From Microcella daejeonensis (GTDB lineage: Bacteria > Actinomycetota > Actinomycetes > Actinomycetales > Microbacteriaceae), in assembly GCF_026625045.1 (NCBI RefSeq), contig NZ_CP113089.1, positions 2,480,001 to 2,544,000 of the forward strand: a stretch of DNA of 64,000 bases, written 5' to 3'. Positions 44,546 through 53,254 of this stretch are shown piece after piece; the first letter of the stretch is position 1; each line of letters begins with the position of its first letter. The translations under genes were made by a program, and so were the position numbers. Below the pieces are notes generated by a model, which worked only from the letters and a program-made list of their open reading frames with translations, had not been told where the DNA came from and made no database searches.

Positions 44546-45648
44546 GCGGGCCCGCGGGCACGCACCTCGTCATCGACTGCCGGTACACCCGCCTCGGCGC
44601 GCACGACGGCATCAGCCGCTTCACCGCGAGCCTCGTCGAGCACCTGCTGCCGCTGCTGCGCGACGACGAGCGGCTCACGATGCTCGTCAGCGACGAGCGC
44701 CAGCGCGCGATGCTGCCGGCGGGAGTGCCGGTGCACCGGGTGAGCGGCCCGACGAGCCCGCGCGAGCCCCTCGTGGCGCGGCAGGTCAACCGCATCGCGC
44801 CCGACGTCGTCTTCAGCCCCATGCAGACGATGGGCTCCCGCGGGCGGCGCTACCCGCTCGCGCTCACCCTTCACGACCTCATCTACTACGCGCATCCCAC
44901 GCCGCCCCGCGATCTGCCCGGCCCCGTGCGACTGCTGTGGCGCCTGTACCACCGGGCCTGGTGGCCGCAGCGGATGCTGCTGAACGGCGCCGACGCGATC
45001 GTGACCGTGAGCGAGACGACCCGCGCGCTCATCGAGCGGCACCGGCTCACCCGCCGGCCCGTCGTCGTCGTGCCGAACGCCGCCGACCGCCCCGATCCGG
45101 CGCCCGAGCGCGCGCGGCCCGAGGGCGGCGTCGAGCTCGTCTACATGGGCTCGTTCATGCCGTACAAGAACGTCGAGACGCTCGCGCGGGCGCTGCACGG
45201 GATGCCCCGCGCGCGCCTGCACCTGCTGAGCCGCATCCGCCCCGCCGACCGCGAGCGCCTGCTCGCCCTCGCGCCCGCGGGCGCGATCGTCGCCCACAAC
45301 GGCGTCAGCGACGAGGAGTACCGCGCGCTCCTCGACGGCGCGACGGCGCTCGTGCACGCCTCGCGCGACGAGGGCTTCGGGATCCCCCTCGTCGAGGCCA
45401 TGGGCCGCGGCACCCCCGTCATCGTCAGCGACACCCCGATCTTCCGCGAGATCGGCGGGGATGCGGCGCTCTACGCGCCGGCCGACGACCCGAGCGCCTT
45501 CGCCGCCGCGCTCACCGCGCTGCTCGCGCCGGGGGAGTGGGAGCGCCGCTCGCGCGCGGGCCTCGCCCAGGCCGCGCGCTTCGACTGGGGCCGCAGCGCA
45601 GCCCTGCTGCTGGCGCTGCTGCGCGAGCTCGCGGCGCGCGGGCGCTGA
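44542..45648 (+). CDS. GT4-family glycosyltransferase
   Basis: 368 aa, GT-B fold. Seen: RYTRLGAHDGISRFTASLVEHL N-terminal donor-side loop (~14-35; as GAHDGISRFTASL), VTVSETTRALI (~155), VVVVPNAADRP, LVYMGSFMPYKNVETL (~205-220; K as in K/R donor phosphate binding), and EX7E in ASRDEGFGIPLVEAMGRG (~273-290). It uses an activated sugar, but donor and acceptor are unknown. GTG start coupled to the hydrolase. The 3' end runs into imperfect GC-rich repeats. Confidence 0.9.
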   Translation: MSGPAGTHLVIDCRYTRLGAHDGISRFTASLVEHLLPLLRDDERLTMLVSDERQRAMLPAGVPVHRVSGPTSPREPLVARQVNRIAPDVVFSPMQTMGSRGRRYPLALTLHDLIYYAHPTPPRDLPGPVRLLWRLYHRAWWPQRMLLNGADAIVTVSETTRALIERHRLTRRPVVVVPNAADRPDPAPERARPEGGVELVYMGSFMPYKNVETLARALHGMPRARLHLLSRIRPADRERLLALAPAGAIVAHNGVSDEEYRALLDGATALVHASRDEGFGIPLVEAMGRGTPVIVSDTPIFREIGGDAALYAPADDPSAFAAALTALLAPGEWERRSRAGLAQAARFDWGRSAALLLALLRELAARGR

Positions 45649-45720
45649 GAGCCGTCGACCGGCGCGCGGGCGCCGGCGGGTCGGCGGCCGCGCGGGCGCT
45701 GGAGGCCGGACCGCCGCGCG
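45636..45720. repeat. Imperfect ~26-28 bp direct repeats at the end of the GT4 gene
   Basis: The 12-mer GCGCGGGCGCYG occurs at 45636, 45664 and 45690 (third base before the end T or C), with a partial fourth copy (GCGCGACCGG) at ~45716. The first copy is within the last codons of the glycosyltransferase, so the repeat may have spread from its 3' end into the gap before the phosphatase gene. Confidence 0.6.
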
Positions 45721-45733
45721 ACCGGCCCGGGGG

Positions 45734-46360
45734 CTAGCGCTCGCGCCCGGCGAGCGGGTTCTGCTGCTCGAAGTCCTCGGCGAAGGGGAAGATCGACGCC
45801 TCGTCGAGCGGGTCGTCGAAGGCCACCAGCGCGAGGTCTCCGTCGGCGTGCTGGAAGGAGTGCACCGAGCCGTTGGTGATCGGCTCGCGGTGCCGGCCCG
45901 GAGCGACCGACTCCAGCACGCTGCGGATGACGCCGCCGTGGCAGACGACGATGATCGCCTCGCCGGGATGCTCGGCCGCGACGCGGTGCAGGCCCGCGAT
46001 GACGCGCTCGGCGACCGCCTCGCGCGGTTCACGGCCGGGAACCTCCGCACCGTCGGGGAAGCGGGCGTCGAGCTCGGCGCCCGTGCAGCCCTCGGCCTCG
46101 CCGTAGTTCCGCTCGACGAAGACGGCATCGAGCTCGGGGGCGGGCATCCCGACCCGCTCGGCGATGATCGCCGCGGTCTCGGCGGCGCGCGAGAGCGGCG
46201 AGGCGATGATGCGGCTCCACGCGCGCCCGCGCAGCAGCTCGCCCGCGGCGGCGGCCTGCTCGCGGCCGGTGTCGTTGAGGGGGATGTCGGTCGAGCCCTG
46301 GATGCGGCGCGCGCGGTTCCAGTCGGTCTCGCCGTGGCGCACGAGGGCGAACGCGGTCAT
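45734..46360 (-). CDS. Histidine phosphatase family protein
   Basis: 208 aa of the phosphoglycerate-mutase-like superfamily. Seen: RHGETDWN (~8-15; phospho-acceptor His), SPLSRAAETAAII (~54-66), ERNYGEAEG with acid Glu (~83), VVCHGGVIRSVL (~150; second His). It could be a phosphatase for sugar phosphates or nucleotides, or a cobalamin-type GpmB-like enzyme; specificity is not readable. ATG 46360. The C-terminus (EDFEQQNPLAGRER) is polar. Confidence 0.9.
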   Translation of the reverse strand: MTAFALVRHGETDWNRARRIQGSTDIPLNDTGREQAAAAGELLRGRAWSRIIASPLSRAAETAAIIAERVGMPAPELDAVFVERNYGEAEGCTGAELDARFPDGAEVPGREPREAVAERVIAGLHRVAAEHPGEAIIVVCHGGVIRSVLESVAPGRHREPITNGSVHSFQHADGDLALVAFDDPLDEASIFPFAEDFEQQNPLAGRER

Positions 46361-46404
46361 GGTGTCCTTCCGGTGGGGGCCGGGACGATCCTAGGGGCCG
46401 CGCC

Positions 46405-46917
46405 TCAACCGCCCATGCCGGGGAGCGCGCTGGAGATGATCACCGAGCCCGCGTCATTGCAGGCCGTCGTCAGCTCGTAGGCGGCGATCTGGAACGCCTC
46501 GTCCTCGCGACCGACGCCGTCGACGGCCGCCCGCGCCGTCGCCCTCAGCGCGTCCGTGACTGCCGAGGTGCCGACCGGCGCGTAGCGCCAGGCATCGACG
46601 AGCGCCGCCATGCGGGTGTCGAACGCCGCCTGGTCGATCGCGCCGCTCTGCAGCTCCCACTCGGTGCGGAACGCGATGCCGAGGAGCGCGCTCGCCTGCC
46701 CGCACTCCCACTGGGGGTCGCCCTCGACCGGCATCATGAGCGACTCCGTCCGCGTGGGCGTCGGCGTGGGCGTCGCGGCGACCGCGGCCGGGCCCGCGTC
46801 ATCGTTCACGGCCGCGGGCGCGGCGCAGGCCGCGAGCAGGAGCCCGGCGGCGGCTCCGGCGACGACGGGCGCACCCGCGCGACGGAGGAGGGTGCGGGTG
46901 AGGGCGGTGGTCGGCAT
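46405..46917 (-). CDS. Lipoprotein of unknown function
   Basis: 170 aa. Signal with a lipobox LLLAACAAP (Cys ~31), followed by a Thr/Pro-rich linker (~49-57; TPTPTPTRT), then a helical domain with a Cys (W-E-C-G-Q-A-S) and a second Cys near the end (LTTACNDAG) that could form a disulfide. I recognise no family. It stands alone between the phosphatase and sirtuin genes on the same strand. Confidence 0.8.
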   Translation of the reverse strand: MPTTALTRTLLRRAGAPVVAGAAAGLLLAACAAPAAVNDDAGPAAVAATPTPTPTRTESLMMPVEGDPQWECGQASALLGIAFRTEWELQSGAIDQAAFDTRMAALVDAWRYAPVGTSAVTDALRATARAAVDGVGREDEAFQIAAYELTTACNDAGSVIISSALPGMGG

Positions 46918-47053
46918 GATTCCCCTTCGCGGATGCTCATCGGCTCGGGAGAGAGCGGCCCACCGACGGAGGGGAGTGCGACGATTCCTCGCTGATCATC
47001 GCGCGAGCATCCCGACCCGTCAAGCGCGCCGCGCCGACGAGAACGGGCACGGA

Positions 47054-47929
47054 TCAGGAGCGCAGGGCGTCGCGGAGGGCGGCGAGCGTCTCGGTCGTGC
47101 CGGCCTCGATCTTGACCGCCGCACGGGAGTCGGCCTTGGTCGCGCCGCGGTTGACGATGATCGTCGGGATGCGGCGCTTCTGGGCGAGGCCGACGAGGCG
47201 GATGCCGGAGTTGACGACGAGCGAGGAGCCGAGGATGAGCAGCGCGTCGGCACGGGCGACGATGCCCCGGGCCTCCTCGAACTTCACCGGCGGCACGAAC
47301 TCGCCGAAGAAGACCACGTCGGGCTTGAGGGTGCCCCCGCAGACGCTGCACTCCGGGATCGCGAAGCGGCTGACGTCGTCGACCTCGGCATCGCCGTCGG
47401 GGTTGATGGCGTGCGGGCCCTCGGGGTCGAGCCAGGGGTTGAGCGCCTCGATGCGATCGGCGATCGACTCGCGGGCGAAGAACTGGCCGCAGTGCAGGCA
47501 GGTGACGCGATCCATCGAGCCGTGCAGGTCGACGACGCGGCGCGAGCCCGCGCGAACGTGCAGCCCGTCGACGTTCTGGGTGATGATGCCTGCGACGTGC
47601 CCCTCGGCCTCCAGATCGGCGAGCGTGCGGTGGCCGTCGTTGGGCCGCGCCTCGGAGAACCGGCGCCAGCCGAGGTGGCTGCCCGCCCAGTAGCGGCGGC
47701 GGTAGGTGTCGTCGGCGAGGAACTGGCTGTACGTCATGGGCGTGCGCACGGGGGCGCCGGCGCCGCGGTAGTCGGGGATGCCCGAGTCGGTGCTCACGCC
47801 CGCTCCGGTGAGCACGGCGATGCGCGCCCCGCGCAGGATGCCCGTCGCCGCCTCGAGCGCCGTGCGAGCGTCGTCGCTCAGCGCCGCGGAGTCGGCCGCG
47901 GAGGCGGCCGGTGCAGCGGATGACGACAT
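47054..47929 (-). CDS. NAD-dependent protein deacylase, Sir2 family
   Basis: Removes acyl groups from lysines using NAD. 291 aa from ATG 47929. Seen: VLTGAGVSTDSGIPDYRG (~38-55), TQNVDGLH with catalytic-loop Asn/Asp (~118-125), VDLHGS with catalytic His (~135), and the zinc pair CLHCG (~143-147) plus CSVCGG (~194-199). The Tyr/Arg pair of sirtuin-5-type desuccinylases is not clearly present at the usual place. No partner acyltransferase is adjacent. In-frame extension upstream is antisense to the methyltransferase and was not used. Confidence 0.94.
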   Translation of the reverse strand: MSSSAAPAASAADSAALSDDARTALEAATGILRGARIAVLTGAGVSTDSGIPDYRGAGAPVRTPMTYSQFLADDTYRRRYWAGSHLGWRRFSEARPNDGHRTLADLEAEGHVAGIITQNVDGLHVRAGSRRVVDLHGSMDRVTCLHCGQFFARESIADRIEALNPWLDPEGPHAINPDGDAEVDDVSRFAIPECSVCGGTLKPDVVFFGEFVPPVKFEEARGIVARADALLILGSSLVVNSGIRLVGLAQKRRIPTIIVNRGATKADSRAAVKIEAGTTETLAALRDALRS

Positions 47930-47980
47930 GAGACTCCTCTCGAGGGGTTCTCCACCAGGATAAGCGCGCGCGGTTTCCGG

Positions 47981-47986
47981 TATGTT
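47981..47986 (+). promoter_or_regulatory. Possible -10 (TATGTT) of the methyltransferase gene
   Basis: Predicted start near 47993. It is followed by a small hairpin, CCGGGC (47990-47995) with GCCCGG (48001-48006), in the leader before the GAAGGCGGAG ribosome site. Confidence 0.3.
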
Positions 47987-48025
47987 TCCCCGGGCTGTGC
48001 GCCCGGAGCGGAAGGCGGAGCAGCG

Positions 48026-48823
48026 ATGCGCATCGAGACGATCACGAGCATCGACGACCCCGGGCTCGCCGACTACGCGCGCCTCACCGACGTCGCGCTG
48101 CGCCGGGTGACCGAGCCCGAGGGCGGCCTCTACATCGCCGAGTCGCTCACCGTCATCGGCCGGGCCCTGCGCTCCGGCCACCGCCCGCGCTCGGTGCTCA
48201 CGACCGAGAAGTGGCTGCCCGAGCTCGAGCGCCTGCTCGCCGACCACGACGTCACCGTCCACGTGGGCGCGGCGGGCGTGCTCGAAGACCTCACGGGGTT
48301 CCACCTGCATCGCGGCGCCCTCGCGAGCATGCACCGGCCGCCCGTCGTCGACCCCGCGACGCTGCTGCGGGATGCCCGGCGCGTCGTCATCGTCGAGGAC
48401 GTCGTCGACCACACCAACGTCGGGGCGATCTTCCGCTCGGTGGCCGGCCTCGGCGCCGACGCCGTGCTCGTGACGCCCCGCTGCGCCGACCCGCTCTACC
48501 GCCGCAGCGTGCGCGTGAGCATGGGCACCGTGCTGCAGGTGCCGTGGACCCGCCTGCCCGAGTGGGACGAGGCGGCCCCGATGCTGCACGCCGCGGGCTT
48601 CACGATCGCCGCGCTCGCCCTCGCCGACGACGCGGTCGACCTGCGCGACTTCGCGGCGACCGCGCCGGAGAGGGTCGCGATCCTCGTCGGCGCCGAGGGC
48701 GACGGGCTCAGCCGTTCGGCCCTCGCGGCCGCCGACGTCGTCGTCACCATCCCCATGCAGCACGGGGTGGACTCGCTCAACGTCGCGGCCGCGAGCGCGG
48801 TCGCGCTGTACGCGCTGGGTTAG
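48026..48823 (+). CDS. TrmH/SpoU-family RNA 2'-O-methyltransferase
   Basis: Transfers methyl from SAM to ribose of rRNA or tRNA. 265 aa. Seen: N-terminal substrate-binding domain (~10-100; LYIAESLTVIGRAL), and the SPOUT knot motifs VVIVEDVVDHTNVGAIFRSV (~118-137; motif 1), VGAEGDGLSRSALAAAD (~222-238; motif 2) and IPMQHGVDSLNVAAASAVALY (motif 3; quoted as HGVDSLNVAAASAV). Target nucleotide not readable. Its stop overlaps the end of the alpha-galactosidase gene by 4 bases tail to tail. Confidence 0.94.
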   Translation: MRIETITSIDDPGLADYARLTDVALRRVTEPEGGLYIAESLTVIGRALRSGHRPRSVLTTEKWLPELERLLADHDVTVHVGAAGVLEDLTGFHLHRGALASMHRPPVVDPATLLRDARRVVIVEDVVDHTNVGAIFRSVAGLGADAVLVTPRCADPLYRRSVRVSMGTVLQVPWTRLPEWDEAAPMLHAAGFTIAALALADDAVDLRDFAATAPERVAILVGAEGDGLSRSALAAADVVVTIPMQHGVDSLNVAAASAVALYALG

Positions 48824-50961
48824 GCCCGCTCCGGCTCGTCGACCGCGCGGGCGTGCAGCACGAGCGCCTGCTCCGGCGCGAGCAGCGGCACGGGCAGCCC
48901 GAGCTCGGCGAGGGCCCGACCGCTCGCCGTGATGCCCCCGGCGGCGAGCCACGCGGGGGGAGCATCCTGCACCGCGCGCGGAGCGCCGCCCAGCTCGATC
49001 GGCTCGACCCGGTAGCGGCGCTCGGGGTCGAGGCCGGGGAACCGCATCGGCGGCGGCACGGCGACGGGGGAGGCGCCGAGGGTCACGAGCGCGATGAGGG
49101 CCTCGGCGCCGTCGTGCGCGACGACCCCGTGCACGAGGCGGGAGTCGTCGGGCTCATCGGTGCGCACGGTGCGCCCGCCGTGCAGCAGCGGCCGCAGCGC
49201 CTTGACCTGCTGCACCCACTGCCGCAGCGCCGCCCGGTCGTCGTCGGAGGCCCGGGTGACGTCCCACTCGATGCCCGCGTGGCCGAAGAGCGCCGTCGCG
49301 AGGCGGAAGGAGAGATCGTGCGTGCGGCCGGTGATGTGCGCGCGGGGGGCGCCGACGTGCCCGCCGAGCAGCTCGGGCGGCAGCAGGATGCCGGTGTAGC
49401 GCTGGATGCGCTGCCGCTCGAGCGCGTCGTTCGTATCGCTCGTCCAGAAGCGGTGCACGCGGGTCACGATCCCCAGGTCGATGCGGCCGCCGCCCGAGGC
49501 GCACGACTCGATGGCCACCTCGGGGAACCGCTCGCGCAGCGCATCGAGCAGGGCGTAGAGCGCGCGAGTGTGCGCCGCGGAGGCGCCCGCCATGTGGTCA
49601 CGGTTGTGATCCCACTTGAGGAACCGGATGGGGTACTCCTCGAGCAGCGCGCTGAGCGCCGCGAGCAGGTGGGCCGCGGCCTCCGGCTGCGCGAGGTCGA
49701 GCGTGTGCTGGAACCGCCAGGTGGGCGGCACCGTCGCGTCGGGCGTCGCGAGCATCCATTCGGGATGCTCCGCCGCCAGCCGCGATTCCGGGCTCACCAT
49801 CTCGGGCTCGACCCACAGCCCGAGGTCCATGCCGCGCGCGGTCACGCGCTCCGCGAGCGGGTGCAGGCCGTCGGGCCACCGCTCGGAGTCCACCGTCCAG
49901 TCGCCCAGCGCGCGCCGGTCGTCGCGGCGGCCGGCGAACCAGCCGTCATCGAGCACGAACCGCTCGACCCCGAGGTCGCCCGCCGCGTCGACGAGCGGAG
50001 CGACCGAGTCGAGCGACTGCTCGAAGTACACGGCCTCCCAGGTGTTGAGCACGACGGGCCGCGAGGTCGGCGGGCTGATGCGACGCACGTAGGGGTGCAG
50101 CCGGTCGGAGAGGCCGTCGAGCCCCGCAAGCGAGTGAACGAGCACCGTCTCGGGCGCCGTGTACGTCTCGCCGGCGGCGAGCGAGATCTCGCCCGGATCG
50201 AGCAGCTCGGCGGCGATGAGGCGGCGGTGGCCGGTCGGCAACGACTCGACGCCCGTCGAGCTGTCGCCGCTCCAGGCGTGGTGCAGGGCCCAGACCTCGC
50301 CGCTGCGGAACCCGAAGCCGGGCGTGCCCGCGACCGTGAGGAAGGGGGCGTCGTGGCCCGGGCGGCCGTGCCGCTGCTCGCGCAGGTGCACGCCGTCGCG
50401 CACGGCGCCGCGCCAGGGCCGGCGCTCGCCCGCCCAGAGGCCGGAGAAGTCGAGCAGCTCGCTCGCGCGGCGGGGGATGCCTACGGCGGCGGCGAGGCGG
50501 TGCAGGTCGATGCGCAGCTCCGGCGGGAGGTCGTGCGGCGCCGTCGCGTCGAGCCCGATCGTCATGACGCCCTCGGGGCTGAGCGCCAGGCGCCAGCGGA
50601 TCGACAGGAGCGGGCCGTGGTCGTCCTCCGCCTCGAGGTGCGCCGTCACGGCGAGGGGATCGCGGTCGAGACCGGTCAACCGGATGCGCGCGGGCAGACG
50701 CGAGGCGGGCATCCCGCTGCGGCGCGCCACGAGCGCGGGAAGACCCGTCCACCCCTCGGCGGCGCCCGCGAGCACGGAGGGGGCGAGGGGGATGTCGGGG
50801 GAGCTGGGCGCGATCGCGGGAGAGGCCCCCGCCACGTCGGCGAGCTCGGATTCGCTCACCGTGCCGAGGTCGGCCCCCCAGTGGAGGAGCCGCGGCACGG
50901 CCGTGCCGCGGGCGTCGAGCAGAACGCTGACACCCGCGGCACGGAGGTGGTGAAGAGGAAT
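48820..50961 (-). CDS. Alpha-galactosidase (GH36), apparent ATT start
   Basis: Hydrolyses terminal alpha-galactosides such as melibiose and raffinose. 713 aa if counted from ATT 50961. Seen: PRLLHWGADLG (~23-33), WMLATPDAT and FVLDDGWFAGRRDDRRALGD (~336-355; as FVLDDGWFAGRRDD), nucleophile Asp in FLKWDHNRD (~451), acid/base Asp in RFWTSDTNDALER (~509). The N-terminal PLHHLRAAGVSVLLDARG fits GH36. No ATG/GTG/TTG exists in frame between the upstream gene and GTG 50898, which has no ribosome site and would drop 21 residues. AGGAG with 5 bases spacing stands before ATT 50961. Last gene of the galactoside operon. The operon's ABC ATPase is missing. Confidence 0.9.
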   Translation of the reverse strand: MPLHHLRAAGVSVLLDARGTAVPRLLHWGADLGTVSESELADVAGASPAIAPSSPDIPLAPSVLAGAAEGWTGLPALVARRSGMPASRLPARIRLTGLDRDPLAVTAHLEAEDDHGPLLSIRWRLALSPEGVMTIGLDATAPHDLPPELRIDLHRLAAAVGIPRRASELLDFSGLWAGERRPWRGAVRDGVHLREQRHGRPGHDAPFLTVAGTPGFGFRSGEVWALHHAWSGDSSTGVESLPTGHRRLIAAELLDPGEISLAAGETYTAPETVLVHSLAGLDGLSDRLHPYVRRISPPTSRPVVLNTWEAVYFEQSLDSVAPLVDAAGDLGVERFVLDDGWFAGRRDDRRALGDWTVDSERWPDGLHPLAERVTARGMDLGLWVEPEMVSPESRLAAEHPEWMLATPDATVPPTWRFQHTLDLAQPEAAAHLLAALSALLEEYPIRFLKWDHNRDHMAGASAAHTRALYALLDALRERFPEVAIESCASGGGRIDLGIVTRVHRFWTSDTNDALERQRIQRYTGILLPPELLGGHVGAPRAHITGRTHDLSFRLATALFGHAGIEWDVTRASDDDRAALRQWVQQVKALRPLLHGGRTVRTDEPDDSRLVHGVVAHDGAEALIALVTLGASPVAVPPPMRFPGLDPERRYRVEPIELGGAPRAVQDAPPAWLAAGGITASGRALAELGLPVPLLAPEQALVLHARAVDEPERA

Positions 50962-50963
50962 AG

Positions 50964-52292
50964 CTACTCCTGGACGGGGATCGCCTGGGCCTGGAGCGCC
51001 GCGATGGTGGCCTCCTGGCCCGCCAGCAGCGCGTCCATGAGCGTACCGTCGCCCGAGAGCGCGGCCGAGAAGCCGTCGGCCACGTCGTTGTAGGTCTGCG
51101 TCATCGTGGGGCCCCAGACGAAGTCGGGGTTCACGTTGGCGCCGGCCTCGGCGAAGACCTCGTAGATGGCCTGACCGCCGAAGTAGTCGAGTCCGCCCTG
51201 GAACGCCTCGAGCTCGCCGCCGTCGACCGTGGCGGGGTAGATGTTCGCCGTGGCGTTCATCGACGCGAGCGCCTCGGGGTCGGTGTTGAGCCACAGCGCG
51301 AACTGCGCCGCCTCGTAGGTGTTCTCGCCGCCCGAGAAGACCGCGGTGGTCGAGCCGCCCCAGTTGCCGGCCGCGCTCGCGCCGGCCTCCCACTGCGGCA
51401 TGGGCGCGACGGCCCAGTTGCCCGCCTGGTCGGGCGCGCCGCTGATGACGGTGTTCGCGCCCCAGACGGCCGAGACCCAGCTCCACAGCTCACCGCTGTT
51501 GGCGCCGTTGTTCCACTCGTCGGTGAAGGTCGGGTAGGTCGCGACGAGGTCGTCCTCGATCAGGCCCTGCCAGTACTCGGCCACCTCGATCGACTCGGGG
51601 CTGTCGAGCGTGACGTCCCAGGCCTCGCCGTCGTTCGCGAACCACTGGCCGCCGTTCTGCCACACCAGTCCGGCGAAGGCGTTGACGTCGCCCTGCGAGA
51701 AGTTGGTGATGTAGCCGCCGAGCGCACGGATCTGCTCGGCCGCGGTGCGGTACTCCTCCCACGTGGTCGGCACGGCGATGCCGGCCTCCTCGAACAGGTC
51801 GGCGCGGTAGTACAGAGCCTCCGGGCCGATGTCCTGCGGGATGGCGTAGACCGAGTCCTCCTCGCCGAAGGTGACCTGGCTCCAGGTCCAGTCGATGAAG
51901 GTCGACTCGGCGTCGGCCACGCCCTCGCAGGCGGCGATGTTGGCCAGGCCGTCCTGCACGCGGAAGTTGGGCAGCGCGTCGAACTCGATCTGACCGAGGT
52001 CGGGGGCGTTGCCGGCCTCGAGCTGGTTGAAGAAGTTCTGGTAGGTGCCGCTGTTGCCGTTCGGGCCGGTCTGCACCTCGACCTGGATGTCGGGGTTCTC
52101 CTCGTTCCAGATCGCGACGGCCTCCTCGACGCCGGGCAGCCAGGAGGTGAAGGTGAGGGTGACGGGCTCGCCGGCCGGCTCGCAGTCGCCGGATGCCCCG
52201 GCGCCGCCATCGGCTCCGGTGGAGCACGCCGACAGCACGAGTGCCGTGAACGCCGCGAGCGCCGTCGCCCGGGCCACGCTGTGCTTCTTCAT
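50964..52292 (-). CDS. Sugar ABC transporter solute-binding lipoprotein
   Basis: 442 aa, family-1 extracellular solute-binding protein. Signal with lipobox LVLSACSTG (Cys ~23), then the alpha/beta fold: VTLTFTSWLPGVEEAVAIWNEENPDIQVEVQ (quoted in part: LTFTSWLPGVEEAV), GTYQNFFNQLEAGNAPDLGQIE, and NWGGSTTAVFSGGENTYEAA near residue 330. ATG 52292 with GAAAGGAACCACC. Its TAG stop (50964-50966) overlaps the ribosome site of the next gene. It would bind the alpha- or beta-galactoside imported by the operon. Confidence 0.94.
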   Translation of the reverse strand: MKKHSVARATALAAFTALVLSACSTGADGGAGASGDCEPAGEPVTLTFTSWLPGVEEAVAIWNEENPDIQVEVQTGPNGNSGTYQNFFNQLEAGNAPDLGQIEFDALPNFRVQDGLANIAACEGVADAESTFIDWTWSQVTFGEEDSVYAIPQDIGPEALYYRADLFEEAGIAVPTTWEEYRTAAEQIRALGGYITNFSQGDVNAFAGLVWQNGGQWFANDGEAWDVTLDSPESIEVAEYWQGLIEDDLVATYPTFTDEWNNGANSGELWSWVSAVWGANTVISGAPDQAGNWAVAPMPQWEAGASAAGNWGGSTTAVFSGGENTYEAAQFALWLNTDPEALASMNATANIYPATVDGGELEAFQGGLDYFGGQAIYEVFAEAGANVNPDFVWGPTMTQTYNDVADGFSAALSGDGTLMDALLAGQEATIAALQAQAIPVQE

Positions 52293-52357
52293 GGTGGTTC
52301 CTTTCGTTTCTCTCGGTGCACCGCCGCATCAGGGGGATGGCGGCGGGGGGATCGTCC

Positions 52358-53254
52358 TTACTTCAGGCCGCCGTTGGCGAGGCCGGACTGCCAGAACCGC
52401 TGGAGGCTGAGGAAGGCGATGATCAGGGGGATGATCGACAGCAGGGCGCCCACGATGACGAGCGCGCGGATGTCGGGGATCTGGCTCACCTGCGAGTTCC
52501 AGACGAACAGGCCGAGCGTGACGGGGAACAGCTCCTCGTCGCGCAGCATGATGAGCGGCAGGAAGAAGTTGTTCCAGATCGCGACGAACTGGAACAGGAA
52601 GATCGTCACGAGGGCCGGAGCCATGAGGCGCGTGCCGACCGTGAAGAACGTGCGCACCTCGCCCGCGCCGTCGATGCGGGCCGCCTCGATGAGCTCGTCG
52701 GGCACGCTCGCCGCGGCGAAGATGCGCGAGAGGTAGACGCCGAAGGGGCTCACGAGGCTCGGTAGGAACACCGACCAGAAGGTGTTCGTCGCCTCGATCT
52801 GGCTGAACAGCAGGAACAGCGGCAGGGCGAGGGCCGTGGCCGGCACGAGCACGCCGCCGAGCACGATGTTGAACAGCAGCTCGCGACCGCGGAAGGTGTA
52901 CTTCGCCATCGCGTAGCCCGCCATCGCCGCGAGCAGCGTCGCGATGAGGGCGCCCGCTCCGGCGTAGAGGGCGCTGTTGCCGAGCCAGCGCAGGAAGACC
53001 CCGTCGCGGTAGGCGAAGAGCGCGCCGATGTTGTCGAACAGGGCGAAGTCGGCGAACCACAGCGGTGCGGTGGTCGTGAAGTCCGACCGCGTCTTGGTCG
53101 CGGAGACGAAGAGCCACCACAGCGGCACGAGGAAGTAGAGCGAGGCGATGCCCATGACGGCCATGGCCATCGTGCGCGAGACGAGGCTCTCGCGAGGACC
53201 GCGCGGAGCGGAGGCGCGGCGCTTCGAGGGCTTGCGTTCGATCGTGGCGGTCAT
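52358..53254 (-). CDS. Carbohydrate ABC transporter permease (MalG type)
   Basis: 298 aa with six predicted membrane segments. Seen: the cytoplasmic EAA loop with VPDELIEAARIDGAGEVRTFF (~190-210; EAARIDGAG), the site of contact with the ATPase. ATG 53254 overlaps the previous permease stop by 4 bases (ATGA). Partner of the MalF-type permease and the binding protein. No ATPase is encoded in the operon; a shared MsmX-type ATPase elsewhere is likely. Confidence 0.94.
   Translation of the reverse strand: MTATIERKPSKRRASAPRGPRESLVSRTMAMAVMGIASLYFLVPLWWLFVSATKTRSDFTTTAPLWFADFALFDNIGALFAYRDGVFLRWLGNSALYAGAGALIATLLAAMAGYAMAKYTFRGRELLFNIVLGGVLVPATALALPLFLLFSQIEATNTFWSVFLPSLVSPFGVYLSRIFAAASVPDELIEAARIDGAGEVRTFFTVGTRLMAPALVTIFLFQFVAIWNNFFLPLIMLRDEELFPVTLGLFVWNSQVSQIPDIRALVIVGALLSIIPLIIAFLSLQRFWQSGLANGGLK

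Noticed and set aside
45636..45720. Short repeats read as a CRISPR remnant
   Set aside because: Repeats are imperfect, adjoining and coding in part, with no spacers and no cas genes.
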